Shown here piece after piece: positions 22,401-30,913 of a stretch of 39,010 nucleotides of DNA (position 1 is its first letter; each line of letters opens with the position of its first letter). Position numbers and translations under genes: made by a program. The stretch spans positions 960,497-999,506 of the forward strand of contig NMRA01000099.1 of assembly GCA_002633005.1 (NCBI GenBank), written 5' to 3'. The DNA comes from Phoronis australis. Lineage: Eukaryota; Phoronida; Phoronidae. Under the pieces are notes generated by a model. The model did no database searches. It saw nothing but the letters and a program-made list of their open reading frames with translations, and was not told the origin of the DNA.

Positions 22401-25400
22401 GCATTTATTAGCTTTGACGACAGCAATAAAACAACAAAATCGATTGTACCTGTGATTTTATTTAAAAATCGTCAATTCTCGCCGATGTCTGCCAGACATT
22501 CGCTCAAGGCACATAACTTTACCAGTTAAATGCGCTTAAAATACCCTGTCATTTACCGAGAGCGTAGAATTTAGCGCTGCCAGCAGAGCGTTTGACTGAA
22601 ATTGTGAGGGTTTACGGCTCGATTACCCGCTCTACTGGTTTCAATAAGCCACTTTCGATCCGATAACGTCCATTTAATTGTTTCTCGTTCCATTAAACAA
22701 ATTTCAGAAAAGAATATAAAAAGTTGATGTTCTTTAGATGAATTACATTTTGGTCAGTAAGTTAGCGTGTTTAGCTGGCTGAAAATGAAAATGGAAACGT
22801 TCCTTTTAGAAGAATGTCGAACCTAATAGTGACTTAAAAAAACGCTTCAGAGTTTATTAAGGTTGGCCGGTCATAAATTTGCGAATTCGAGAATAACGCA
22901 CAAACGCATTGCCAATGATTGTTTTGGAATGAAATCCTGTTACGATAAGGAAGATAATGAGACAGATTTTATGAGACCATAATTATATTTACTTAATTTT
23001 TGTTTTTAGCCAGCTAAACACGACGTCAAAATGCAGTAAAAAAACATACGTACAAATATGAGTTACTTCGCAAAACGAATCAACGCCGCTACGCTCTATC
23101 TACGCGTTTTATTTCGTCATCAATTAACCTTTTCTGGTTGCTCACTTCGTCAAGGGCGTTTGGGAAATTAGTTTGCTTTGTTAAGTGACAAATCGCTTTT
23201 TCGGCTCTTCAACTCCTCAACTTGCGTGTGTCTTTTGAACTACGGTTTTGACGTCTTTTAGGAACTTCCGATTTCTTTGGCCTTAACTTCTACAGCGCAG
23301 GTCTGGTATTTAGCGAAAACAAGCCTTTGATGCCACCCAACTATGATAATGACAAAGGTAACGGTGGTGCTGTGGACCCCGACTGGCCAGGGTAGGTAGC
23401 TATGTCGGATTTAGACTTTGTCACATATGACATTAGGGTAGGAGATCCCTGTTAAGTATAATACTTGCATATTTAGGACCATGCGCATAAAATATATAAA
23501 TAATGCGTTTTCGTGTTTGCTAAAGTATTGCGCATGTCTTTGCGCAGATAGTCAAGGTCATTTGTTCCATTATTCTTCGATTTCTATTTGGCGTGTTTGT
23601 GTACATAGAATCATATGTTTATAAAATGCCAGGTGGAACAACCTTTTTCTGCAAATCGTCTATTGTTACTGTACTCTCAGAAAACGTCTTAAGAGGCGTT
23701 CTTTACAAAACCTGCAAAACGCAATACTGTTGGCGGATCGACTTTCACGATCCTTTCCAACAGGGCGTCATCTGACAGTGGTTCCNAAATTTTGATGTTT
23801 ATTGACTCGTTTTGGGAGTACCCCATCAACAAAGGAGACCATTTATGAAGAGAGGTTAGATACATTTACCCCTTTTATCCCAATGTAAACCTGTCACTGT
23901 TGGCACCAGCTGTAATGGTATTTTCAATATTTTCTCAAAGCGGCACCTTTGTGCGATGACTTGAGTCGAAGAGAAATTACCATAAACTGCTCGTTACAGT
24001 GCCACACGCAAAAGTATTACAAACCAGTAGCTAAAGCCAGACTCGCAGATTTATCAAATGTGAGGAAAAGAGAACGTAGACTTACACTAACGTACATTGT
24101 TTGCGTTTTCAGATCCTGTTCCGGTTGGTTGAAAGTGACACCATTTGCTATGCGGAAAATACTGGGATGGATCAAGAAGACGTACAGCAATCCACCAGTC
24201 TACGTCACTGAGAACGGTGTGTCTGACTGTAATGGAACTTTGGATGACGAGCCTCGTGTTTATTACTACAAACACTACATTAATGAAATGTTGAAAGGTA
24301 TGAAACCATGAACATTTATACCAATACTGAATGAGTGCTTTTTCCAAACAAATGTAGAATGATTACTGAAGTTGCGCGGTAACCTGCCTCTTTTGACAGG
24401 GCATAGCTAATAAAATTGAAAACGCACGTAACTGTGATAACAGATGTCATCTTTGTCGTTATGATAAAGGTGGTGTTTATAACGTCTTTACTCAGGTGCC
24501 TGTTTAGCCTTCTGTTGTTGCTGTTGATATACTCTTTGATTTTTACACGTACCTTCAGAGAAATTTCAAATCATAAATCAGGTAAACCCAGCCCACAAAA
24601 TAGGTCTCGAACCTTTCCCTGCCAAGGCATAATGAAACGTCGAGTTATGAAGGAGTGAGGAAGGAGTGTCAGCAGTTTCAAACCGTTCAAAAGTATTTTA
24701 TGTCAATCAGACCCTTCTGATGATAAAATCGATTGTTAAAGGCCATCATTTCCCCCAGTCTACTTATTTTTTGCCTGTTTTTCGAAAAATAACTCCAAGC
24801 GTCCATACATTTAACTCCTAAAAATTCGCCTTATTGGTGAAAAATAATCACTATTTTTTTGTTTAAGAAACCGCTTATCAATAATATGGTTAATCTAATG
24901 TGCGTGCCGTATGGTTTGAACAAGCGAGACTCGGGGTCAGAAGGTCACAACGAAACCGCTTTATGCTTGTGGTTAAAAACAAGCACTTCATAACTTCAAT
25001 CGCTGTCCTTGCAACATTTTGTGACGGATTTTTAGAGCTTGTTCATGAATGTGAAAATAGTGGTTTTGGGTAGAAATGGGGAAAATTTGCAAAGATTGCA
25101 AAAAATATTCATTCCAGGACATGGAACGCATTAACGCATTAAAATACATGCGTGCACCCAGCCTAAAATGAGGGGGCTCGCATTTTTGAGAATGTGGACC
25201 TTTTACTAAAAACGGGGTATGTTCAGAGATATGAAATGTACATTCTCCGAATTTTGGTAGTTCCTGCAATTTTAGTGGACTTTTCTCCCGTTTTCTACTT
25301 TTTCGGAGTTTTTTCTCTGAGGCGGACCTTTTTACCAATCCGAGCCCCCCCCCTGGGTGCGTGACATGAAACAGCCTTTAACATGGCAGTGTATTGTAGC

Positions 25401-25869
25401 TAATCATCCCACTTCATGGTCTAAGGCTGAAAGTAGGAGGGAGATATATGTATTATAGCCTGCTTACCGTGGAAACATATTTGCGGGCTTTAAGATTTCG
25501 GTCCCAGTGATGCCTACTGAAAGAAAATTCTCTTCTATTTCAGCCATCCGACTTGATGACTGCAACGTTAAAGGATACACCGCCTGGTCACTTATGGACA
25601 ATTTTGAATGGGGGCAGGGCTATTCGGAGAAGTTCGGCATTCATTACGTAAATTTCAGCGACCCCTCGCGACCACGGACGCCAAAGAAGTCAGCAATATA
25701 TCTTCGGCAGCTGTTTCAAGATAATGGATTTCCAGATCCAAACGGCACCCCACAACCCACACTCAAACCCACACTCAAACCCACACTCAAACCCACAACC
25801 AGTGCGTCACCATCTCTTAAAATCAGTTTTGCGATTATGTTTGCTTCAGTATCGCAAGTGTTTTCTTAA
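4274..25869 (+). CDS. Glycoside hydrolase family 1 beta-glucosidase/lactase-like protein, 8 exons
   Basis: GH1 enzymes cleave terminal beta-glucosyl, galactosyl or related sugars by a retaining mechanism. Joining 4274-4424, 17266-17396, 19215-19475, 21304-21487, 21768-22010, 23262-23391, 24113-24297 and 25544-25869 gives 1611 nt and 536 residues. Every intron is GT-AG; the phases are 1, 0, 0, 1, 1, 2, 1. Residues 1-17 are a signal peptide (cut after VVVQA). The acid/base Glu is E190 in TFNEP and the nucleophile is E400 in VTENG. Glycone-binding Q42, H145, N189, W443, E450 and W451 are all present. Seven N-glycosylation sequons (N70, N160, N258, N299, N407, N465, N495) fit a secreted or luminal enzyme. 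The tail has PTLK repeats (500-511) and a hydrophobic end (522-535), possibly a GPI signal. The product has one GH1 domain, unlike multi-domain vertebrate lactase. Substrate cannot be read from sequence. Confidence 0.93.
4918..5244. mobile_element. Short inverted-repeat element (MITE-like)
   Basis: Arms of about 58 bp, roughly 80% alike, start TGTGCGTGAACTT on the left and end AAGTTCACGTACA on the right. Each arm contains a perfect 16-base block (GCGTATGCGTGAACTT at 4954-4969; its complement at 5191-5206). There is no coding capacity and I see no clean target duplication. It lies in intron 1, about 490 bp after exon 1. Confidence 0.6.
5245..6121. other. Intron 1 segment, no recognised feature
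   Basis: AT-rich. The only structure seen is a 10 bp inverted pair, CTTAAGTGGC near 5889 and its complement near 6001, too short to define an element. Confidence 0.4.
6122..6833 (+). repeat. Tandem duplicate joined by a single N (356 + 355 bp)
   Basis: 6122-6477 and 6479-6833 are the same sequence, with about five differences including one single-base indel, separated by one N at 6478. The join resets abruptly to TCACGTATAACC. This looks like two overlapping contigs, probably two haplotypes, laid end to end rather than a true duplication. Confidence 0.8.
6759..7922. mobile_element. TIR element with many AAACCTGGT-type subterminal repeats
   Basis: The ends are inverted copies of CCGATTTCAYAAAGGTGG (6764-6781 and about 7901-7918), with GCAG outside both. 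Arms of about 250 bp are filled with TTAAACCTGGTTTAA-like motifs in both orientations, such as ttagaccaggttt and aaacctggtttta. No transposase frame is visible, so it is non-autonomous. A truncated duplicate of its left end lies at 6405-6477 and one of its right end at 8605-8646, both at N joins. The target duplication is unclear; CAG flanks both ends. A smaller MITE is nested at 7143-7296. Confidence 0.65.
7143..7296. mobile_element. Nested hAT-like MITE with CGTAG direct repeats
   Basis: A 154 bp element. Left end CAGAGGCGGATCTAGG; right end, reverse complement, CATAGGCGGATCCAGG. The direct repeat CGTAG flanks it at 7138-7142 and 7297-7301. G-runs and C-runs follow the tips. Ends resemble those at 1-99. 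A 5 bp duplication is shorter than the 8 bp typical of hAT, so the class is uncertain. Confidence 0.65.
7880..9329 (+). repeat. Second tandem duplicate joined by a single N (724 + 725 bp)
   Basis: 7880-8603 and 8605-9329 match with about 2-3% scattered differences, separated by one N at 8604 and resetting to CTTAAACCTGG. This is the same pattern as at 6478 and again points to unmerged haplotypes in the assembly. A 23 bp direct repeat (8264-8286 and 8386-8408) also occurs inside each copy. Confidence 0.8.
9135..9740. mobile_element. Palindrome-rich MITE with 6 bp target duplication AATGAC
   Basis: A 606 bp element flanked by AATGAC at 9129-9134 and 9741-9746. Inverted tips follow TATGRTGGGCCGTTGRGGGG. 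Both arms hold repeated ATTACGCTCGTAA units that form perfect palindromes (for example at 9167-9190 and 9265-9288), interleaved with ttaaattg/ttaaatgg spacers. The centre (about 9370-9595) is unique and non-coding. The left part of a second copy, 8409-8603, belongs to the duplicated haplotype segment. Confidence 0.75.
9747..10365. other. Intron 1 segment, no recognised feature
   Basis: Moderate-complexity DNA with several words related to 'ggttcca/ggaacct', but no clear element boundary or coding frame. Confidence 0.35.
10370..11604 (+). mobile_element. TTAA-flanked transposon, copy B (left end, then assembly gap)
   Basis: TTAA at 10366-10369 is followed by AGGCGAAGGCAACC and about 170 bp matching the TIRs of copies A and C, through the CCGGAGGTGACGT box and GAGGCAAGCG. 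After about 10550 it diverges from A and C, so it is a related but distinct family member. An ATG at 10704 opens [20 protein letters not shown], a Ser/Asp-rich start that could be the N-terminus of an element protein, and runs into an N gap (10783-11604). No right TIR is visible after the gap. Confidence 0.6.
10783..11604. other. Assembly gap (822 N)
   Basis: Unsequenced bases interrupt element B. Open frames spanning the gap are artefacts. Confidence 0.95.
11605..12081. other. Intron 1 segment after the gap
   Basis: May contain the end of element B or unrelated intron. I find no right TIR, no TTAA-bounded tip and no recognised protein. Confidence 0.3.
12082..14542. repeat. Broken repeat complex: two direct repeats plus an inverted tip
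   Basis: 12082-12216 matches 14326-14458 (about 90%), and 13089-13140 matches 14491-14542 (two mismatches), all in direct orientation. The second copy has the two blocks nearly adjacent (32 bp apart); the first has them 872 bp apart. A 21 bp segment ending GGGAACCAGCGAGGC near 12375-12395 reappears inverted near 14133-14153 with one mismatch. This suggests a mobile-element copy interrupted by a later insertion. A GA-rich tract fills 12704-12776 and single Ns occur at 12738 and 13574. Confidence 0.5.
13815..14012 (+). repeat. Degenerate array of a roughly 48 bp unit
   Basis: The word CCAGATGGGTAC and variants recur at 13815-13830, 13861-13874, 13879-13892, 13926-13940 and 13975-13989. Spacings are close to 47 bp, except one 18 bp step. 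The last two units also share a CTGCCAAGTGAGCT-like second block at 13946 and 13997. It may be a decayed minisatellite or transposase-binding subterminal repeats. Confidence 0.5.
14543..15252. other. Intron 1 segment, no recognised feature
   Basis: A plus-strand open frame at 14886-15086 has no family signature. A YY1-like word, CGCCGCCATATTGG, sits at 15155-15168 just before the dead THAP domain and could be a relic of its promoter. Confidence 0.35.
15253..15552 (+). pseudogene. Dead THAP zinc-finger domain
   Basis: Read from 15253 in one frame, the sequence shows CLAC, then [24 protein letters not shown] and [15 protein letters not shown]. These are the C2CH cysteines and histidine, the FPKD motif, the invariant Trp and the CSxHF block of a THAP DNA-binding domain. 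Three in-frame stops interrupt it: before RNKK, between ELR and TWV, and before HKVCS. The frame then stays open to a TGA at 15550-15552. It lies in intron 1 of the glycosidase gene in sense orientation. No TIRs were found around it, so it may be a decayed transposase or a processed or duplicated host THAP gene. The 117-residue plus-strand frame (15149-15502) and 178-residue minus-strand frame (15088-15624) over the same DNA are shadows. Confidence 0.65.
15553..17265. other. End of intron 1, low-complexity tracts only
   Basis: Contains a GT-rich stretch (about 16036-16078) and an A-rich tract (about 16127-16150) that could be the 3' end of an old retroposed sequence. No gene recognised. Confidence 0.35.
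17266..17396 (+). CDS. GH1 gene exon 2
   Basis: Acceptor TTCTTCAG, donor AAAG|GTGTAG. Encodes [13 protein letters not shown], then [20 protein letters not shown], the second conserved GH1 block (residues 51-94). It ends in phase 0, directly before [10 protein letters not shown] of the next exon. Confidence 0.9.
17397..19214 (+). other. GH1 intron 2
   Basis: 1818 bp, phase 0. A GC-richer patch at 18147-18420 has a YY1-like CCAAAATGGCGGCC (18147-18160) and a minus-strand 92-codon frame. I recognise no gene in it. Confidence 0.7.
19215..19475 (+). CDS. GH1 gene exon 3
   Basis: Acceptor CATTCCAG, donor ATG|GTAAGA. Encodes [17 protein letters not shown] and [18 protein letters not shown] (residues 95-181), carrying H145 and W146 of the sugar-binding pocket and the N160 sequon. 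Phase 0 at both ends. Confidence 0.92.
19476..21303 (+). other. GH1 intron 3
   Basis: 1828 bp, phase 0. A stop-free stretch without an ATG on the plus strand (about 20085-20443) has no recognisable domain. No transposon ends found. Confidence 0.7.
21304..21487 (+). CDS. GH1 gene exon 4 (acid/base Glu)
   Basis: Acceptor CCACTAG, donor AAAAG|GTAACT. Starts [11 protein letters not shown], holding N189 and the catalytic acid/base E190, and continues through [15 protein letters not shown] and the SHNLIKAH helix. Phase 0 in, phase 1 out. Confidence 0.93.
21768..22010 (+). CDS. GH1 gene exon 5
   Basis: Acceptor TTTGACAG, donor AAAG|GTAAAG; separated from exon 4 by only 280 bp. Encodes [14 protein letters not shown], the GWFANPIF block and [17 protein letters not shown] (residues 243-323). 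Phase 1 at both ends. Confidence 0.92.
22011..23261 (+). other. GH1 intron 5
   Basis: 1251 bp, phase 1. Contains the inverted-repeat element at 22766-23022; otherwise no recognised feature. Confidence 0.7.
22766..23022. mobile_element. Small inverted-repeat element in intron 5
   Basis: A 257 bp segment with tips CGTGTTTAGCTGGCT (22766-22780) and AGCCAGCTAAACACG (23008-23022), perfect over 15 bp and continuing into A-rich/T-rich arms. A further CATTTTG/CAAAATG pair lies outside. No clear target duplication and no coding. Confidence 0.55.
23262..23391 (+). CDS. GH1 gene exon 6
   Basis: Acceptor GTCTTTTAG, donor GG|GTAGGT. Encodes [19 protein letters not shown] and the loop to DPDWPG (residues 324-367). 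The alternative GT four bases downstream would create an in-frame stop, so the first is chosen. Phase 1 in, phase 2 out. Confidence 0.9.
23392..24112 (+). other. GH1 intron 6
   Basis: 721 bp, phase 2, with a single N at 23786. No feature recognised. Confidence 0.7.
24113..24297 (+). CDS. GH1 gene exon 7 (nucleophile Glu)
   Basis: Acceptor GCGTTTTCAG, donor AAAG|GTATGA. Encodes [20 protein letters not shown] and [12 protein letters not shown], with the nucleophile at E400 and the N407 sequon, ending [11 protein letters not shown]. Phase 2 in, phase 1 out. Confidence 0.93.
24298..25543 (+). other. GH1 intron 7
   Basis: 1246 bp, phase 1. Holds the MITE at 25151-25363. No coding feature. Confidence 0.7.
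25151..25363. mobile_element. MITE with ACATG target duplication (copy 1)
   Basis: A 213 bp element flanked by ACATG at 25146-25150 and 25364-25368. Left tip CGTGCACCCAG, right tip CTGGGTGCGTG, followed inward by G-rich and C-rich blocks (GGGGGCTCG / CGAGCCCCC). A diverged inverted copy lies at about 27896-28112, confirming that it is a dispersed family. Confidence 0.7.
25544..25869 (+). CDS. GH1 gene exon 8 (C-terminus)
   Basis: Acceptor TATTTCAG. Encodes [20 protein letters not shown] with W443, E450 and W451, the core end at [15 protein letters not shown], then the PTLK repeat and a hydrophobic tail ending at TAA 25867-25869. The repeat comes from three exact 12 bp units, cccacactcaaa (25756-25791). 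No canonical AATAAA was seen in the next several hundred bases; AATAAG at 25949 is the nearest variant. Confidence 0.92.
25756..25797 (+). repeat. In-frame 12 bp minisatellite in GH1 exon 8
   Basis: Three identical cccacactcaaa units plus a half unit. Each adds the four residues PTLK, so copy-number change would keep the reading frame and lengthen or shorten the stalk. Confidence 0.85.
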
Positions 25870-27895
25870 CAATGAAACACATTTCAGAAGTATACCGACT
25901 AATTTTTCAGTAGACTATGCATAGGTGGATTTAGGGGGGGGGAGGGGCAATAAGTCGTGAATTGTAATTTTACGAACTTTCCATTTTTAAGCGGAAATAC
26001 CGCGGCTAAACTGTTTAACTGCTTTAAAACTGTTAGGGCATGCAAATTCGGTTTAATTGTGCTTTTTACAACGTGCGCTTTTGAAGTTTTTCAAGTCATT
26101 TTGAATTGTTCCATGTAAATACTTGGGTCCAGGATCCTGTCCCTGTACTCGACTTGAAAAGATTAGAGTGAACCAACAGATGGCGTGGTGTATTCAGATC
26201 ATGCGACGTAATTGATTAATTTTTTAGTGTCAGGCTCAGCAAAGGCTGCGTCAAGAGATGAGGCCCTGGACTTAAAAACATGTGCTCATAAGCGTTTGTG
26301 TAGGCCCAGTGGAAATTCATTTCTTTATCAATGGAGCCACACATGTGTCTGGCTAGTCGGAGCGACCACAACTTTAGGCAGGGAGGTGGGGGGAGAGGGC
26401 AACTACTCCTGGGTGCCAACAGAAGACGGGCGTTGACAGGGATGTCAAAAATAATACGTGAACAAAAGCATATAGTACTTAGCACTCAAAACTTACAAAG
26501 GTATAAGAATATGTTCTACATATGTTAAATTATTTTAAAGTCCTTCTTGCAAACTGCCCATGTGGTTCTAGTATCCGAAAATACTTACTGCATAAAATCT
26601 TATTTTCGACACCCTTTCTTTATATTCTTTTCGCCTTTCTTGCCAAAAGCGATTTTTGAACAGTATTTAACCCTTCTCTTTGAGCGTATGATTACCGGTT
26701 GTCATCGGTTATTTCCGTACCCACATTTCCGGCTCATCAGTTCAGGAACTTGTCCTGAAAGCCGCCATTTTTCCTTGTAACTGAATGTGCTATCGCTTGC
26801 TCGAAAAGTCTTCATTATTTTGTTTTGTTAGTAATATCTCGCGATTCGTTTGCGTATGTAGTTTGTAGTTAGTGGTCGTTGATGTTTTTTTTGGAATGTT
26901 ACGCGTACTTAGTATGTTAAAATAGCATTGGTGTTTAGTTCCTTACGTACAGGCCGGTCGAACCTAGGAACCAGTAGGGGTCGAACCTATTTTTTTCGGT
27001 TTTATTTTTTTCTCGTTTTGAAAAAGTACTTTGCTATCATCGGAAAGGTAGTGCATTCTACTCAGTAAAAATCGAAAAAGTATCAAAATCGGGGCAAGCA
27101 CTGTAAAGTTATTGCAAGTTTTGTGGCGAAATTTGGGTCACTTTGTTAGGATCGCGTCGGCCATATTGGAGGACAGCGGGATAAGTTACGAGTTTAAAAC
27201 TTTGTGTAAATTGTTTTCGCCAACAAATTACGGTGAAATTTAGTTAGACATATCTTTACTTACTATTCTGCACGATTTCACAGTGTTCACCAAATTTCAG
27301 CCTCGCAGTTGTTACTCATTAAGTGATAAATGTGCTCACAATTCCCGTTGGACTTCGTCTTATTTCTGGCGGCACCGACAACATGGCGACTTTTGCTGAA
27401 CTCAAAGGCATGTTCAATCGGCTACTTTGTAATTTGTGAAGATTTAACCTTGATACATTTTGACAAACGTTGCTACAAAAAAGAAACTTTGTTCAATTTT
27501 CGTGTTTTTGTGCAAAAATATAAGATATATTCGAATTATTTCAGGTTATCAAGTCAATAATATGAATAATCTTAATTTGAGAAATAAGCTATGTCGGATT
27601 GTGAAGCTTCAAGCCTCTAATTCTTGTTCCTTGCAACTTCATATTTTTTAAATGATGCTTCTCAAATTCTGGTGTAAGGAAACACTATTTAGTGACCATG
27701 GTAATAGTTACATGTATGTCCACTTTCATATCATGGAAACTGTTCCTGTTGAATAGTGTTTGTAATGCTAAATGTTGTAAAGTATTGTCCATTTTAAGTT
27801 ACTTATTATGTTAAAAGTTTGAATCATTTTGGGTTAATGAATAAAAAATGATAACATGTTGTATTGGACTTGTCATACTTATGTGCTCGAACGAA
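25870..27895. other. 3' flank of GH1 and intergenic DNA
   Basis: A hAT-like tip, CATAGGTGGATTTAGG, begins at 25919, 50 bp past the stop codon. YY1-like words occur at 26761 and 27159. AATAAA is at 27840, too far to assign. No protein family recognised among the short open frames. Confidence 0.4.
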
Positions 27896-28112
27896 CCCCC
27901 TTTTTGGAGAATTGCAAAAAGGTCTGCCTCAGTCACAGAAGGACGAATTCCGAAAAAAGTAGAAAATGAGACAATATTCCACTAGAAGACAGGAAGTACC
28001 AAAATTTAGAGTCTGCAATTCATAGCTCTGAACATACCCACTGAATCTTAAAGTAAAAGATAGACATTCCCAAAAATCCCAGCCCCTCATTCTTTTAGGC
28101 TTGGTGCCGCGC
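27896..28112. mobile_element. MITE copy 2 (inverted relative to 25151-25363)
   Basis: Read on the minus strand, the segment matches the intron 7 element along its length. Shared blocks include GGGTATGTTCAGAG, AATTTTGGTA, TTCCTG and the GACCTTTTT end. Identity looks like roughly 70-75% by eye. The tips are more decayed and no target duplication is visible. Confidence 0.6.
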
Positions 28113-30715
28113 TCATACAAAGTCTGGGAANCTAACCAGCCCGTAATTTCATGCAAGTGTCTGAAACTACCCTTGAATATATGCAGCATTTATGATTTGA
28201 CCATTTTACTTCGACAAAACAGCTTGCAACCGCATGCGTTTACCGTTCGCCAGTGTCTGGTCTCGATCGGCACCGGGTCCGGTAGGCTGCGGTCCCGAGT
28301 CTGGCAAAATAATTTCTGTCAAAATTTATTCGCCACATTTCTTCAGAAAATTCGATAAAATTGTCCGCACTTTGATTTTATTAAAATTAAGGCGCGCTGT
28401 CGATTATTTTATCCCCGTTTGCTGGCTGAACAGTACAGGCAATGCTCCAGTCGCATTGACGGCGTTTTCTCGGCCTGGGTTCCTGAATGAATTGTACTTC
28501 CGGGTTCGCGGCAAGTCCAAAATGGCGGTGGTTCTTCGGGTGCGAATCGTGAGTGGCGCGTTCGTTTAAACTTTTTTCGAGTACGGATCGTGTATTAGTT
28601 ATGGGGTAGGTACTTCTTGGATCCTTATAACATCCTCTAACCATGTAATAAGGGTTAACAACGCGTGAGAGAAGGACTTTAAGCATCGCAGTATGTGTAT
28701 TTTTGGTCATTTCAGAATCAAATAACAAGGTCAATATAACGATGGTTGATATTTGATATGAACTAGGCCAATTGCAAAGGTCTTCGAATCCACTCGACAA
28801 TTTAGATGTTTGTCAGTGCGCCAAATCTCGGTAATGTATACTCCAAAAGCAGTCCTAATCCCATATTTCGGTCCATGATTTCGTCTCTTATTCGTTGTCT
28901 CACATATGCTCGGGTACGTTTCATTTTTTTGTCATTCAAGTCGCTCTGTGTCAACAGACCAGGTGGCATTAACTGTTGTTTGTACTTAGACATCCCAACA
29001 CTCCATAACATCTGCGTGGTTACACCTCTAAAAACGACGATCACGAAAGTTAAAACCATCTTCTTTACGACTGTGGAGAATAGTCTCTCCCGTCCATTTA
29101 CCTTCGGCAAATCAAGCCGTGTGATGTTTAAAAGAACACATAATAAATAAATAAATCAACAGTAGTAACCTGGGTAAAAGAAACAACGAAAATAGTAAGT
29201 GTCTACGTCCAACCACAAACTAATTTTGCAGATGAGCAATTTTATTGCTTAAGTTTGTACTTGGTCTGTTTTTAATTCTGGTCATCTAAGCTTGGGCCTT
29301 TGATGACTGGGGTAGGGATAAGTACATTGAATCTTTGAAGTTTGAACCTTCTTGCATTTAAACAGAAATCTCTCCATTTTATAGATAACGCTAAACCTCC
29401 ATTAAGAAAATATGTGTTTGTGGTGTTCACCGTTTCAAATCCTAGAGGTTTTGACTTGTAAAACTGTTTTACTCAAATATGAATTGCAATACAGACGCCT
29501 ATAACGTCTAGAAACAATAAGAAGTGAGGTTGGTTAGAGCTTTAATAGTATAAGAAATTATTTTGCAAGTTTTGAGCCAGTGTTTTGCCATATAAAAACT
29601 TCGTTTGCTTGGGGCTCCTTTAGAAAAGTTGTTGAATCCTTTAACTGGGGCTCTTTTAGGACACTTTTTCCGAAGTCTCCAGTTTGGACTGTTTTATATG
29701 GAGTGGCAGTTGTTATCGCGCCCGATTTTTGTTTCATAAACGCGTTTGGAGAACGAGTGAATTGAAAACTTCAAATTATAGAGTACATTCACAAGATGGG
29801 ATCGATATGAACTGACAGTTTATTGTTCCTTCTGATCAACCTCATAAAAGTTCAGGTCAGAGCCGTAGGGTGATGTTTTGAGTCTTAGGGAAGATTTTTG
29901 ACACGAAATATGGTACGTTACATCTCAAAGGGGCATAATCGGCGCGAAATAGTTTTCTAAGATCACTTTCAACGAAGAGTGGAACCTACAACCTCCGTGT
30001 TTGCAGCCAAATTTCACTTGCTAAATAGGAGAGTATAGGCTAATGTCTTTTTCATCATTGTCGAAAGAAGTGATTTTTTTTTAGATCATCTCCATCGAAT
30101 CTGGAGCCTTCACGGTCACAGTCAAACATTTTGCTAGTTGAGCTAAATCCCACTTACAAGTGGCAGAGTATTTTAAGGGTTTTAAACTGATAAAGTCAAC
30201 GGCCTGAACTTTGTTTTATAGTTTATCACATCTAAGACTGATCTCAAAATAGCGCTAAAAGCTCGTAAAGTCAATAATGTCCCTCATATTAATTTAAAAA
30301 ATTAATAAAAAAATTTCAAAAACTCTACCCTAGTTAGAGTTCTATTCAGGTTGATGACCGAGATCCAAGATGTTTAGTAGACCCAAGTTACCTACGTTTG
30401 ACTAACAATTTGGCTAAATCTGATGACGAATGATATACCAATAGGTTTTAAAACCTTTTAAAATCACCACATATCAAAAACGCCAAATAACAACCCCACC
30501 AGGCGATCAGATGCTAAACTACAACACCTGCAAACACTATCTGAGGATATGTTCATACTAGCTGATGTCGAATTACGAGCTTTTATTGGTGGATACATAC
30601 TACCTTACACCAGCACAAACAATCACGACTGCGCTAGTCATCCTCCATTGTGTTTAGAGGGAAAAGTTGTCAGATATTGCTGCTCGTTTTCCCGTAGTTT
30701 ATGGTATAACAATTA
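28113..30715. other. Intergenic, no recognised gene
   Basis: A YY1-like CCAAAATGGCGG lies at 28517-28528. Overlapping open frames on both strands at 28802-29150 match no family. A single N is at 28131. Confidence 0.4.
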
Positions 30716-30913
30716 ATGGCGAGGCGTTGCGTTTGTGGTGCTTGTGACAACTTAGTATTTGGCCACGATGTGGCTCTTTTCACTTTCCTGCGTGACATCG
30801 GAAAACTGCGGATATGGCACATGTTTGTTTGCACAAAAAGCTTGCGTGTTGCTGGACATGACACAATGGCGCTGGGTACGTTCACACGTCACACTCATTG
30901 TCCTTGGAGCTAA
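30716..30913 (+). CDS. Candidate THAP-like exon
   Basis: A 65-codon frame opens MARRCVCGACDNL, placing C5, C10 and N12 as in THAP zinc fingers, and continues FTFLRDIGKLRIWHMFV, which resembles the FxxFPxD...R..W stretch with Leu in place of the conserved Pro. The second metal pair (C-x2-H-F) is not in this frame. A possible donor, GG|GTACGT near 30876, falls about where THAP genes can break, so this may be a first exon. No downstream exon with CSxHF was found by eye. Alternatives: a decayed THAP transposon fragment or a chance frame. Confidence 0.35.
   Translation: MARRCVCGACDNLVFGHDVALFTFLRDIGKLRIWHMFVCTKSLRVAGHDTMALGTFTRHTHCPWS

Noticed and set aside
28802-29150. Overlapping 102- and 114-codon frames on opposite strands
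   Set aside because: Neither shows a domain, signal peptide or splice context; length is compatible with chance.
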